Shown here: one piece after another, positions 43,018 through 49,804 of the stretch
Position numbering within the stretch: the first letter of the stretch is position 1
How the letters are laid out: each line of letters opens with the position of its first letter
Source of the DNA: Acetobacter senegalensis
GTDB taxonomy: Bacteria > Pseudomonadota > Alphaproteobacteria > Acetobacterales > Acetobacteraceae
Assembly (NCBI RefSeq): GCF_001580995.1
Contig: NZ_LHZU01000120.1
Coordinates: 1-49,804, forward strand
Length of the DNA: 49,804 nucleotides
Direction of reading: 5' to 3'
Made by a program: the position numbers and the translations under genes
Notes under the pieces: model-generated
The model's input: only the letters and a program-made list of their open reading frames with translations
Told to the model about the DNA's origin: nothing
The model's database searches: none

Positions 43018-43923
43018 TTATATTTTATTCAGCCGATCTATAGAAATATCAATGCATTTTTTGTCATTGTCGATCCCTATATAGTTCACACCATATTTTT
43101 TTGCCGCAACAAGTGTAGTTCCAGATCCACAAAAAGGATCTATTACCACATGATCCTGACGGCAAGGAACAAGCATTTTTATCAATCGATCCATTAGTGC
43201 TTGAGGTTTTTCGTTAATATGGAGAGCTTTTTCAACAGATTTTTTTCTTGAAGAAGCCCCCTCTATTATATTTGACAAAAATGATCCATCGTCAGATTTG
43301 GTATTAAACAAACCAATTCCATATTTTTTTATGTTGTTCTCGTAATTATTTTCAATAGGTTTCTGAACTAGAACAATAGCCTCCCATTCATTGCGAAAAC
43401 AACTATGCCAACCGTCCCACTCTTCAGCATCTGGATGATTTTGCTTTCGCAGCTTTGCTCCCAAGTTCAATCCTTTTGGTATCCCGCTATGCCTTCGATA
43501 AACTAAAATATCTCTTGCATAAAAGCCCGCACGCTCCAATGCGATTTGAACGTGGGCGGCTGTGCGAGTACTATTAAAGACGGCTACAGGAGCACCTGGA
43601 ATGCAAGATGAAAACAACGGCTCGGCCCAAGATAAGCACCACTCTTGGTAAGCATCAATATTTTCCTGAACGCGCTCATACCAACGCCGGTTCCTAACGC
43701 CACCAGCAAGTTGACTGCCGTAAGGTATATTTTTCACTAATGTACTACTGTTTGCAGAAGCCACCCTCTGCATTCTACGCTCAATTTCTTCGTTATTCCA
43801 CTTATGCCCAATGAACTCATAATTATACGGAGGATCTGTAATGCATGCCGCAATAGAATTGCGCTCAATATCATTTAATGCATCCACAGCATCACCAAAA
43901 ATAACTCTACTGGATTCAGGCAT
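43018..43923 (-). CDS. Type II DNA methyltransferase (N4/N6 amino)
   Basis: A 301-residue beta-class amino-methyltransferase. The catalytic TDPPYNYEF lies near the N-terminus and the SAM-binding VIDPFCGSGTTLVAAK near the C-terminus, the order of the beta/gamma N6-A or N4-C group; the NEKPQALMDRLIKML block precedes the latter. It protects the host from the adjacent endonuclease. Start at ATG 43923 preferred over GTG 43938. A promoter and a C-box overlap lie immediately upstream. AT-rich like its partner genes. Confidence 0.9.
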   Translation of the reverse strand: MPESSRVIFGDAVDALNDIERNSIAACITDPPYNYEFIGHKWNNEEIERRMQRVASANSSTLVKNIPYGSQLAGGVRNRRWYERVQENIDAYQEWCLSWAEPLFSSCIPGAPVAVFNSTRTAAHVQIALERAGFYARDILVYRRHSGIPKGLNLGAKLRKQNHPDAEEWDGWHSCFRNEWEAIVLVQKPIENNYENNIKKYGIGLFNTKSDDGSFLSNIIEGASSRKKSVEKALHINEKPQALMDRLIKMLVPCRQDHVVIDPFCGSGTTLVAAKKYGVNYIGIDNDKKCIDISIDRLNKI

Positions 43924-43942
43924 TAGATTATACACCACCTTT

Positions 43943-43983
43943 GATACTTATAGTCATCATACATGGATTATCCACATTGTCAA
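43943..43983 (-). promoter_or_regulatory. Methyltransferase promoter overlapped by a C-box
   Basis: On the minus strand TTGACA (43983-43978), a 16-bp spacer, and TATGAT (43961-43956) form a strong sigma-70 promoter. Directly after it lies GACTATAAGTATC, the reverse complement of the C-box GATACTTATAGTC (43943-43955), so the transcription start falls inside the box. C protein binding there should repress the methyltransferase. Confidence 0.75.
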
Positions 43984-44251
43984 TCAATGAGAGCCCGTCC
44001 CTGATGATGCCTTATAATGATCGAAGCCCCTGAGCCTTCCTTGGAAGGCTGCTCCAGTGGTAACTGCTTACATGGTTGGCTGGCTCGCGATTTAGTTCTG
44101 ATATTGCAACGTTCGTAAGTTCCGCCTTATCGATATGCTACCCCCCAGACCAGAGGCCGTGCGGAGCCCGATTTGGCCCGATTCTGCCAAGCACGTGAGC
44201 AGTTACCCCCAGTGTGGCAGTCGTTAACCAAACGGTGTGCATTTCCATAGT
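43984..44251. other. Intergenic region right of the R-M module
   Basis: About 270 bases with no gene, tRNA or terminator I can support. Composition returns to GC-rich here, so it contains the right boundary of the imported R-M module. No direct repeat marking an insertion was found. Confidence 0.35.
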
Positions 44252-45041
44252 CTAGCGCTCAGACAACCGGATCGGATAGCGCAACAGTTCACGGTAACCA
44301 CCACGAACATAATAACGACCATCGACAACAAGGCGCCGAACCTGATTCTTGCGAGGATCGTTTTCCCAGTCACCCTTCCGACCTCCAAACCCGAGCAGAA
44401 CTTCGGCAAGCTTGCGATAACTCGCGCCAGCCGCTCTCCCATCCAACGCCCTGAGCATCAGGATATGCCGGTCCCGCGTCTGCTGCGGGAAATCATGCGC
44501 CCACCTGCCCTCAGGCCGACCGACCAGCGCGCGCCATAAACGCAGCACGGCCTCCGCGCGAAGCTCCAGCAGCTTATCGAGCGGCAGGATCACGACATAG
44601 GTGGCGCGTCCATTCGCTGGACTTGTCGGAAGCCAGAACTGATGTGCCGACGCTCTGGACGGCCAAAAACCGTGCCACGCATCACCGTCATCCAGTCGCG
44701 CGACGAGGTCTGATAATTCCGCGAGATTGATCGGCATGACGGCCGGATCATCCGCATTCGCCAGAGCCTCACGCAGTTCGATCACGTCAGGCGAGAGTTC
44801 CGGTATCCAGAAAACAGGCGTATGGCCGGCAGGCTGCGCCGGATCGACAGGGAAATCGCAAACCCCATCGTTTGGAAAAGGCTTTGCTGCCCCCTGGCTT
44901 CGGAGCCGCAAGCGTTTTCGTTCGCTGGAACGCGCGACGATATTCGTCGTCACGTCTAAGATATTCCCAGGCCATGCCGGCGGCTGCAATGTCTTTTGCG
45001 TGTTCGTAAGCGGCCGGCGACTGCCAATCTGATATCGGCAT
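44252..45041 (-). pseudogene. DUF2285-domain transcriptional regulator, frameshifted
   Basis: An ICE regulator split by a frameshift. The N-terminus (MPISDWQSPAAYEHAKDI, DUF6499-type) runs from ATG 45041 to about RWGLRFP in one frame. The rest (VDPAQPAGHTPVFWIPELSP to the DUF2285 C-terminus ending YRELLRYPIRLSER) is in the next frame. Alignment by eye places one extra base near 44849-44852. In related elements this protein activates transfer or integration genes. Unless the shift is a sequencing error or a programmed slip, the gene is dead. The C-terminal frame remains open for over 200 codons, so decay is recent. Confidence 0.85.
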
Positions 45042-45356
45042 CGCGTTACCCTTCCTTTTGCGCCTGCTTCTGGCAGCAGCACAATCAGGATGCGCAATGG
45101 GAAGATTTTGTGGAGACTGTGTTTGGAGATACTTCGATCTCGTAACACGATCGCACGATCGCTATCACGATCGCTATATCGTTCTTCGCGTCTGCCAGAA
45201 TATTCCGCGAGCCGGGCATTCGCCCGGCAAGCGGCGCTTATTTTCATCTTCCCGTCGCCGATCCGCGAAGTCGGATCGGCGCAAATTTGTGCGGACAGAC
45301 AGGCCAAGGAAACGGGCACCGCAGAACCGAATTGTCGGCCCTGCGGCGTTCACTCC
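45042..45356. other. Intergenic region with CACGATCG repeats
   Basis: About 315 bases without a gene, between the methyltransferase end and the DUF2285 pseudogene start. It holds three CACGATCG repeats (separate entry) and must carry the promoter of the DUF2285 regulator. Several short frames overlap on both strands; none has support. Confidence 0.45.
45146..45180. repeat. Three CACGATCG repeats
   Basis: CACGATCG occurs at 45146-45153, 45154-45161 and 45166-45173; the last two copies extend to ACGATCGCTAT. The first two are exact tandem copies. They lie about 100 bp upstream of the DUF2285 regulator start and could be regulator or initiator binding sites. Confidence 0.6.
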
Positions 45357-46037
45357 CTACGCCGCCATTTTCTTCGCCGCGTGCCAGGCCAGGCGCCGGG
45401 TCGCCGTTGCCGCGTGGTCTGCGTCCAGTTCCATCCCCAGCCAGTCCCGCCCGAGATGCTGCGCCGCCACCAGTGACGAACCCGAACCACAAAACGGGTC
45501 CAGCACCAGACCGCCTACCGGGCAGAAGGTTTCCACCAAGGGCAAGAGCGCGGCCACCGGCTTTTGCGTCGGATGCAGTTTATTGCCCGAATACGGCATG
45601 TCGATCACATCCGGCACCGGCTGTCCGGGCCGCCTCACGCTCCCTTTTGCCAGAAGGTAGGCGCTTTCATGCTCGTAGCGCAGAAAACCAGAAGATGACG
45701 CATAGGATTTGCGGAAGACGATATGCCCGACCATGCGGAACCCGACCGCCTTCCAGGCTTCGGCAAACAGGTCGATCTTGTTCCACCCGTAGAAACTGAC
45801 GGCAAGACCGCCCCATTTCAGAACACGATGCATCTGGTTAACCGCCGGACGAAGCCAGCGTGCGTTGTCGTCATTGCGGACCTTCCGCCCGTCACGCCCC
45901 TGATAGTTCACCAGGTAAGGCGGATCAGTCAGGATGAAATCCACCGTATTGCGCGGCATTGTCCGCATCAATTCCACGCTGTCGCCATTGAGGATGGTAT
46001 TACGGAAATCGGTCGCCGTGTTCGTGTTACCGGTCAT
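45357..46037 (-). CDS. Orphan DNA methyltransferase
   Basis: A 226-residue amino-methyltransferase. The catalytic ILTDPPYLVNY at about 35-45 and SAM site LVLDPFCGSGSSLVAAQ near 180-196 follow the beta-class order; HPTQKPV precedes the latter. No endonuclease gene is adjacent, so it is an orphan of the type common in ICEs, which may blunt host restriction during transfer. GC-rich and intact, unlike the R-M methyltransferase at 43018. Confidence 0.92.
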   Translation of the reverse strand: MTGNTNTATDFRNTILNGDSVELMRTMPRNTVDFILTDPPYLVNYQGRDGRKVRNDDNARWLRPAVNQMHRVLKWGGLAVSFYGWNKIDLFAEAWKAVGFRMVGHIVFRKSYASSSGFLRYEHESAYLLAKGSVRRPGQPVPDVIDMPYSGNKLHPTQKPVAALLPLVETFCPVGGLVLDPFCGSGSSLVAAQHLGRDWLGMELDADHAATATRRLAWHAAKKMAA

Positions 46038-46240
46038 GGTCTTTGCCCTTTATTCCGCGAGGAACAGCCCCCGCTGTTCCTCTGCCTCGCGGCGAGCAGC
46101 GGGGTAGCAACGGCAAGGGCGACCGATGGGGAGGGGTATCACCCGGTCTGCACGGAGCGCAGCGCAGGAAGATCGGGGACACCCGATCGGGCGGCGTCAG
46201 CCTGCTGACGCGCACCCTTGCCGGCGCGAGGGCGGAGCCC
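46038..46240. other. Stem-rich intergenic region
   Basis: About 200 bases upstream of the methyltransferase with three perfect dyads: GAGGAACAG/CTGTTCCTC around CCCCCG (46059-46082), GATCGGG/CCCGATC around GACA (46171-46188), and GCGTCAGC/GCTGACGC around CT (46194-46211). CCGCGAG (46055-46061) can pair instead with CTCGCGG (46086-46092). It may be a structured leader, a small RNA, or a single-strand replication or transfer site. Confidence 0.55.
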
Positions 46241-46966
46241 TTAGCCTGTTTTTACCTTGAGAGCCGCCCCGGCGGCCTCGGAAATGGCAGCCATAATTTG
46301 CGCCCTGGCCATTTTTTCGGGGATTTCGAGCAGCGGAATACCGGCCTTCTGCAAGGCCAGACGCTTCACCGCCATGCGGTCATCCGCATCGCCGGACAGG
46401 TCGTGGCCTGTGCCATGATATTCGATCACCAGAACTGGCAGTCCATAGCGATCAATCAGCAGGAAATCGACACGCTTGCCGCTATAGGAACTGAAAGCCT
46501 GCTTCTGACGCGGATCTTCCGGGTCGTAAGTCGTTCTGATGAAGCCACCCATCGAAACCTCGAAGGCGAAACGCCAGTCGGGCTGATACGTCCTGATCCA
46601 CTCGTCGAGCGCGTAGAGCACCTGCACAGCCTCTTTATTGACGGGACGGACGGCCCGCAGACTGCACTGACTGATGAAATGTAACTGGTTTTGCGTATTG
46701 GAGAGGTCGTTGTCCTGAAAATATTGCCGCCGACGCTCTGCATCCTTCTTCTGATCGGCGGCCTGTGTTTCCAATGTGGAAATCCGGCGACGTAACGACG
46801 AAAGTTCTGTATCGCGTCCAGCGATCTGACGATCCAGACTCTGAAGCCGCGCATTCCTCTCGGCAATCTGCTGCCCTGCCTGCGCCAGATCGGCTGTCGC
46901 ACGACGCCCCCGGATATAGAATCCAATGGCATATCCAATCGCCAGAAGAATGATCATTTTTTCCAC
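46241..46966 (-). CDS. DUF2726 protein with membrane anchor and coiled coil
   Basis: A 241-residue protein. A short N-terminal hydrophobic segment (MIILLAIGYAIGFYI) should anchor it in the membrane; residues about 20-85 form a coiled coil. The C-terminal DUF2726 domain (KRVDFLLIDRYGLPVLVIEYHGTGH) resembles a PD-(D/E)xK nuclease in which VDFLL supplies the Asp and VIEYH the second acid, with His in place of Lys. Activity is therefore uncertain. Divergent from the small gene at 47095. Confidence 0.8.
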   Translation of the reverse strand: MEKMIILLAIGYAIGFYIRGRRATADLAQAGQQIAERNARLQSLDRQIAGRDTELSSLRRRISTLETQAADQKKDAERRRQYFQDNDLSNTQNQLHFISQCSLRAVRPVNKEAVQVLYALDEWIRTYQPDWRFAFEVSMGGFIRTTYDPEDPRQKQAFSSYSGKRVDFLLIDRYGLPVLVIEYHGTGHDLSGDADDRMAVKRLALQKAGIPLLEIPEKMARAQIMAAISEAAGAALKVKTG

Positions 46967-47094
46967 GGTCGATAAGCCTCCCTTTTCTGCGCGATCACCG
47001 CCGATTACCGCATCAATCGTTGCATGGTCTTCTCAAATCCTCTTGTCCTGTCCTTCATCGTTCCTGTCGCCCCATGACCCGGAAGGTGGACAGG

Positions 47095-47304
47095 ATGGCA
47101 CGCAGACCCGACAGGATCAGGATCGAGGTGTTCGGCCCCACCAGTGAGGCGGAGACGGCCGAGGAAGCGTTCCGCCCGTCCGATGAAGCCGTCCGATCCC
47201 TCGCCCGCCTGATCGGCCGCCAGATGGCCCGAGAGCAGTTCGAGCGTGCCCGCGCGCTGGAGCGGAAACAGGCCCGGCAGAACCGATCCGGCCACATGCG
47301 ATAA
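47095..47304 (+). CDS. Small conserved ICE protein, unknown function
   Basis: A 69-residue basic protein: RIRIEVFGPTSEAETAEEAFRPSDEAVRSLARLIGRQMAREQFERARAL. I do not recognise a domain. Start at ATG 47095 because GGAAGGTGG lies eight bases upstream; 47074 is another ATG. It sits next to the HigBA and recombinase genes, where small recombination-related proteins are common. Helical, Arg-rich, so DNA binding is possible. Confidence 0.55.
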   Translation: MARRPDRIRIEVFGPTSEAETAEEAFRPSDEAVRSLARLIGRQMAREQFERARALERKQARQNRSGHMR

Positions 47305-47367
47305 CCTTCCCTTCCCGGCTGCATTCCCCCGGCGAAAGACCCGTCGCTGGGCAGCCGTGCATTGTTC

Positions 47368-47396
47368 TTGTGACCATTATGGTCCCGTGATATAAG
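47368..47396 (+). promoter_or_regulatory. higBA promoter and operator
   Basis: TTGTGA (47368-47373), 17 bp, TATAAG (47391-47396), with a perfect palindrome GACCAT-T-ATGGTC (47372-47384) in the spacer. The ATG of higB is only eight bases after the -10 box, so the mRNA would have an almost absent leader. The palindrome is the likely HigA/HigBA autorepression site. Confidence 0.65.
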
Positions 47397-47404
47397 GTCA
47401 GTCA

Positions 47405-47728
47405 ATGAGGATCATCGCCCGTCGCACGCTGAGAGAATTCGTCGACAGCTTGGCAGGCCAGAAGGACCAGCCGGCCGTGAAGGCGGCGCTGGACGCCTGG
47501 TTCGCCGAAGTCGGCAGGGCCGCCTGGACGAGCACCGCCGATGTGAAGCGGCTCTATGCGACGGCCAGTATCGTCAGCGCGGAGCGGATCGTCTTCAACA
47601 TCAAGGGCAATGCCTATCGCCTGGTCGTGGCGGTCGATTTCGAGAAGAGCATCGTCTGGATCAAATGGATCGGCACGCACAAGGCGTATGACAGGATCGA
47701 CGTGACGGAGGTGGAACATGACGGCTGA
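47405..47728 (+). CDS. higB: HigB-type mRNA interferase toxin
   Basis: A 107-residue RelE/HigB-fold toxin of the HigB_toxin family: LREFVDSL, LDAWFAEVGRAAWTSTADVKRLYATASIV, then FNIKGNAYRLVVAVDFEKSIVWIKWIGTHKAYDRID, with the closing HKAYD motif that carries catalytic His/Lys/Tyr residues in relatives. Cleaves mRNA on the ribosome. It precedes and overlaps the antitoxin gene by 11 nt, the reversed order typical of hig loci. Confidence 0.92.
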   Translation: MRIIARRTLREFVDSLAGQKDQPAVKAALDAWFAEVGRAAWTSTADVKRLYATASIVSAERIVFNIKGNAYRLVVAVDFEKSIVWIKWIGTHKAYDRIDVTEVEHDG

Positions 47729-48098
47729 TCTGAAACCCATCCGCAACGAGGCGGACTACGACGCGGCCCTCGACGAGGTCGGACGGCTGTGGGGTGCCAA
47801 AAGCGGCACGCCGGACGGCGACCGACTTGACGTGCTGGCGACCCTGATCGACGCCTATGAGGCGAAGCACCATCCGATCGACCCGCCCGATCCGGTCGAG
47901 GCGATCCGCTTCCGTATGGAACAGCAGGGCCTCACCCGTAAGGATCTGGAGCCGATGATCGGTCCACGCAACCGGGTGGCGGACGTGCTGAACCGCAAGC
48001 GGGGCCTGTCGATCGACATGATCCGCCAGTTGCATGACGGCCTCGGCATCTCGGCCGAGGTGCTGATCCGGCCCAGCCGGATGGACAAGGTCGCCTGA
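47718..48098 (+). CDS. higA: HigA-type antitoxin
   Basis: A 126-residue antitoxin with an N-terminal dimer/toxin-contact region (PIRNEADYDAALDEV) and a C-terminal XRE helix-turn-helix (MEQQGLTRKDLEPMIGPRNRVADVLNRKRGLS). It neutralises HigB and represses the operon through the upstream palindrome. The pair is likely an addiction module for the ICE. It ends 13 bp before the recombinase gene. Confidence 0.92.
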   Translation: MTADLKPIRNEADYDAALDEVGRLWGAKSGTPDGDRLDVLATLIDAYEAKHHPIDPPDPVEAIRFRMEQQGLTRKDLEPMIGPRNRVADVLNRKRGLSIDMIRQLHDGLGISAEVLIRPSRMDKVA

Positions 48099-48111
48099 TA
48101 AGGAGCATCCC

Positions 48112-49804
48112 ATGACCCGCGTCGCCCTGTATGCCCGCTATTCGTCCGACAACCAGCGCGACGCCTCGATCGAGGACCAGTTCCGCATCTGCCGGGAACA
48201 CGCAAAGCGGGAAAAATGGAAAGTCATTGGCGCCTACAAGGACGCGGGTATCTCCGGCGCCAGCATGATCCTGCGTCCCGGCATCCAGACCCTGTTGCAG
48301 GACGCCCAGGCCGGGCGGTTCGACATCGTGCTGGCCGAAGCGCTGGACCGCATCTCCCGCGACCAGGCTGACGTCGCCACGCTATTCAAGCACCTGAAAT
48401 TCGCCGGCGTGCCGATCGTCACCCTGGCCGAGGGTGAGATCAGCGAACTGCATGTCGGCCTCAAGGGCACGATGAACGCCCTCTTCCTCAAAGACCTCGC
48501 CGCCAAGACCCATCGCGGCCTGCGCGGGCGGGTCGAGGACGGCAAATCCGGCGGCGGGCTGTGCTACGGTTATCGCGTGGTCCGACAGTTCGACGCCAAA
48601 GGCGAACAGATCCGGGGCGACCGCGAGATCGACGCGCATCAGGCGGAGATCATCCGCCGCATCTTCCGCGACTTTGCGGCCGGCATTGGTCCGCGCGCCA
48701 TCGCCAAAGCCCTGAACGACCAGGGCATCGGCGGCCCCGAGGGCAAGCTGTGGAGTGACACCACCATCCGGGGCCATTTGAAGCGTGGTACCGGTATTAT
48801 CAACAATGAATTGTATATCGGGCGGCTGGTCTGGAACCGACAGCGCTATGTCAAAGACCCGTCGACCGGCAAGCGCGTCTCGCGCCTAAACCCGGAATCA
48901 GAATGGGTGGTAACAGAGGTTCCCGACCTGCGAATTGTCGATGACGCACTCTGGCAGGCGACCAAGGCTCGTCAGAGCCAGATCGCCGAGAAATACGTCA
49001 ACGTCACCGAGGCTGTTCGCGCCCATCACAAGCGGAACCGGCTCAACGGCACGCGCCGACCGAAATCCTTGCTATCCGGCCTGCTGTTCTGCGGCCTGTG
49101 CGGTGGTCCCTACGCTCTGCGAGGTTCAGACCGTTTCGCCTGTTCAGGCCATGTCACCAACGGCTCCTGCACCAACAGTCGGACAATCCCCCGTCCCGAT
49201 CTGGAACGCCGGGTGCTCTCCGGCCTGAAGGACCGGATGATGGCGCCGGAGATCGCGGCCGAGGCGATGCGTGCCTATGCCGAAGAGACCAATCGTCTCA
49301 ACCGCGAGCGTCGGTCCAACGCCGATGTCTGGCAGGTTGAACAGGTGAAGGTCGAGAAACAGATCCGTGGCATCATCGAGGCCATCAAGGAAGGCATGTT
49401 CCATCCCAGCATGAAGGCGGAGATGGATACGCTCGAAGCCCGCAAAGCCGAACTGGCGTCGCTACTCTCCGACGTTCCCGATGACGTGCCGGACCTGCTG
49501 CCAAGTGCTTCGGCCGTCTACGCGCGGAAGGTCGGACGCCTGACCGACGCCCTCAACCGGCCCGAGGAACGGCTGGAAGCTGCCGAGGCACTGCGGGCGC
49601 TGATCGAGAAGGTCGTGCTGACGCCCGGCCCGAACCGGGGCGAGATCGACGCGATGCTGTATGGGGAACTGGGGACGATCCTTACCTGGATCGAGCGTCA
49701 AGCCATCGGAAAGGCTGAAAAAAGAAACACTCACGGAGCGATGCTCACGAGAGTGTCGGTATCAGTGGTTGCGGGGGCAGGATTTGAACCTGCGGCCTTC
49801 AGGT
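48112..49804 (+). CDS. Large serine recombinase (integrase), cut by window end
   Basis: At least 564 residues. The N-terminal resolvase domain begins VALYARYSSDNQ with the catalytic Ser at 11 (or 12), the Recombinase domain runs about 165-290, the zinc ribbon has CGLCGG and CSGH (about 326-345), and a coiled coil sits at about 375-430. The site-specific integrase of the ICE. AAGGAG precedes the ATG. The frame does not stop: the last codons (SVVAGAGFEPAAFR) are read from the antisense of tRNA-fMet, the mark of a recombinase whose att site lies in the tRNA. The true stop lies beyond the window. Confidence 0.95.
   Translation, partial: MTRVALYARYSSDNQRDASIEDQFRICREHAKREKWKVIGAYKDAGISGASMILRPGIQTLLQDAQAGRFDIVLAEALDRISRDQADVATLFKHLKFAGVPIVTLAEGEISELHVGLKGTMNALFLKDLAAKTHRGLRGRVEDGKSGGGLCYGYRVVRQFDAKGEQIRGDREIDAHQAEIIRRIFRDFAAGIGPRAIAKALNDQGIGGPEGKLWSDTTIRGHLKRGTGIINNELYIGRLVWNRQRYVKDPSTGKRVSRLNPESEWVVTEVPDLRIVDDALWQATKARQSQIAEKYVNVTEAVRAHHKRNRLNGTRRPKSLLSGLLFCGLCGGPYALRGSDRFACSGHVTNGSCTNSRTIPRPDLERRVLSGLKDRMMAPEIAAEAMRAYAEETNRLNRERRSNADVWQVEQVKVEKQIRGIIEAIKEGMFHPSMKAEMDTLEARKAELASLLSDVPDDVPDLLPSASAVYARKVGRLTDALNRPEERLEAAEALRALIEKVVLTPGPNRGEIDAMLYGELGTILTWIERQAIGKAEKRNTHGAMLTRVSVSVVAGAGFEPAAFR
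49766..49779. repeat. attR core within the tRNA-fMet 3' end
   Basis: TGGTTGCGGGGGCA, identical to 14012-14025. The reverse complement is the tRNA acceptor 3' strand plus CCA and the start of the T-arm. It is the right end of the integrated element. Confidence 0.75.
49766..49804 (-). tRNA. Initiator tRNA-Met(CAT), 3' part, cut by window edge
   Basis: On the minus strand it reads ACCTGAAGGCCGCAGGTTCA, then AATCCTGCCCCCGCAACCA: the anticodon-stem 3' side, T-arm with GGTTCAAATCC, and an acceptor ending CCCCGCAA with encoded CCA. This matches bacterial tRNA-fMet. The anticodon itself lies just outside the window, so the isotype is inferred from the arms. Confidence 0.8.

Larger units (their letters stand above)
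14012..49779. mobile_element. Integrative and conjugative element in tRNA-fMet
   Basis: It is bounded by direct repeats at 14012-14025 and 49766-49779. It carries a large serine recombinase at the tRNA-proximal end, a complete-looking trb mating-pair operon, a TraG coupling protein, a relaxase, a TraF-type peptidase, DUF736/DUF2840/RepA/AlpA backbone genes and a frameshifted DUF2285 regulator. The backbone is like alphaproteobacterial Tn4371-type ICEs. Cargo: IetAS, a metabolic/efflux block, a type II R-M system and HigBA. Confidence 0.85.

Overview
The window looks like part of an alphaproteobacterial chromosome, probably Acetobacteraceae. This is inferred from the alphaproteobacterial style of the conjugation backbone, an UrcA-like secreted protein, and an initiator-tRNA sequence at the right edge; no marker gene settles the genus. 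Two compartments meet near position 14012.

Left compartment (1-14011), the apparent host flank. It is a patchwork rich in probable anti-phage genes: a complete ABC-three-component (ABC-3C) operon (232-3621, minus); a scar where an IS630-type transposase remnant cuts a phzF gene next to an urcA-like gene (about 3965-4931); a MocR regulator (5055-6458); an AT-rich block with an OLD-like ATPase/TOPRIM nuclease (7061-8644, minus) and a divergent two-gene unit of a DUF3696-type ATPase plus a possible PLD-like partner (9038-11528); then a flavin monooxygenase and a small conserved protein. A strong terminator at 13960-13985 ends this compartment.

Right compartment (14012 to about 49779), an integrative and conjugative element (ICE) of about 35.75 kb. 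It is bounded by two direct copies of TGGTTGCGGGGGCA. The right copy is the 3' end of an initiator tRNA-Met gene (minus strand) cut by the window edge, and the large serine recombinase (48112 onward) reads into it. Order inside: IetS/IetA anti-phage or plasmid-stability pair; trb type IV secretion operon (DUF2274, TrbI, G, F, L, J, E, D, C, B); CopG-like protein; TraG coupling protein; a small DUF2285-like protein; two XRE regulators; a metabolic/efflux cargo block (isochorismatase, LysR, MFS, HxlR, alcohol dehydrogenase, TetR); relaxase; lytic transglycosylase; DUF736; TraF-type S26 peptidase; DUF2840; RepA; AlpA-like HTH; a C-protein-controlled type II restriction-modification system; a frameshifted DUF2285 regulator; an orphan methyltransferase; a DUF2726 protein; HigBA; the recombinase.

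How it works together: RepA and sequences inside its gene (three iteron-like repeats and two DnaA-box-like sites) may let the excised circle replicate. The relaxase, TraG, TraF and Trb proteins transfer it, HigBA and the R-M system promote retention, and IetAS and R-M defend the host. The best candidate for an under-described system is the 9038-11528 ATPase/PLD-like pair. The best structural discoveries are the element ends with the displaced tRNA terminator, the putative origin inside repA, and the C-box circuit of the R-M system.
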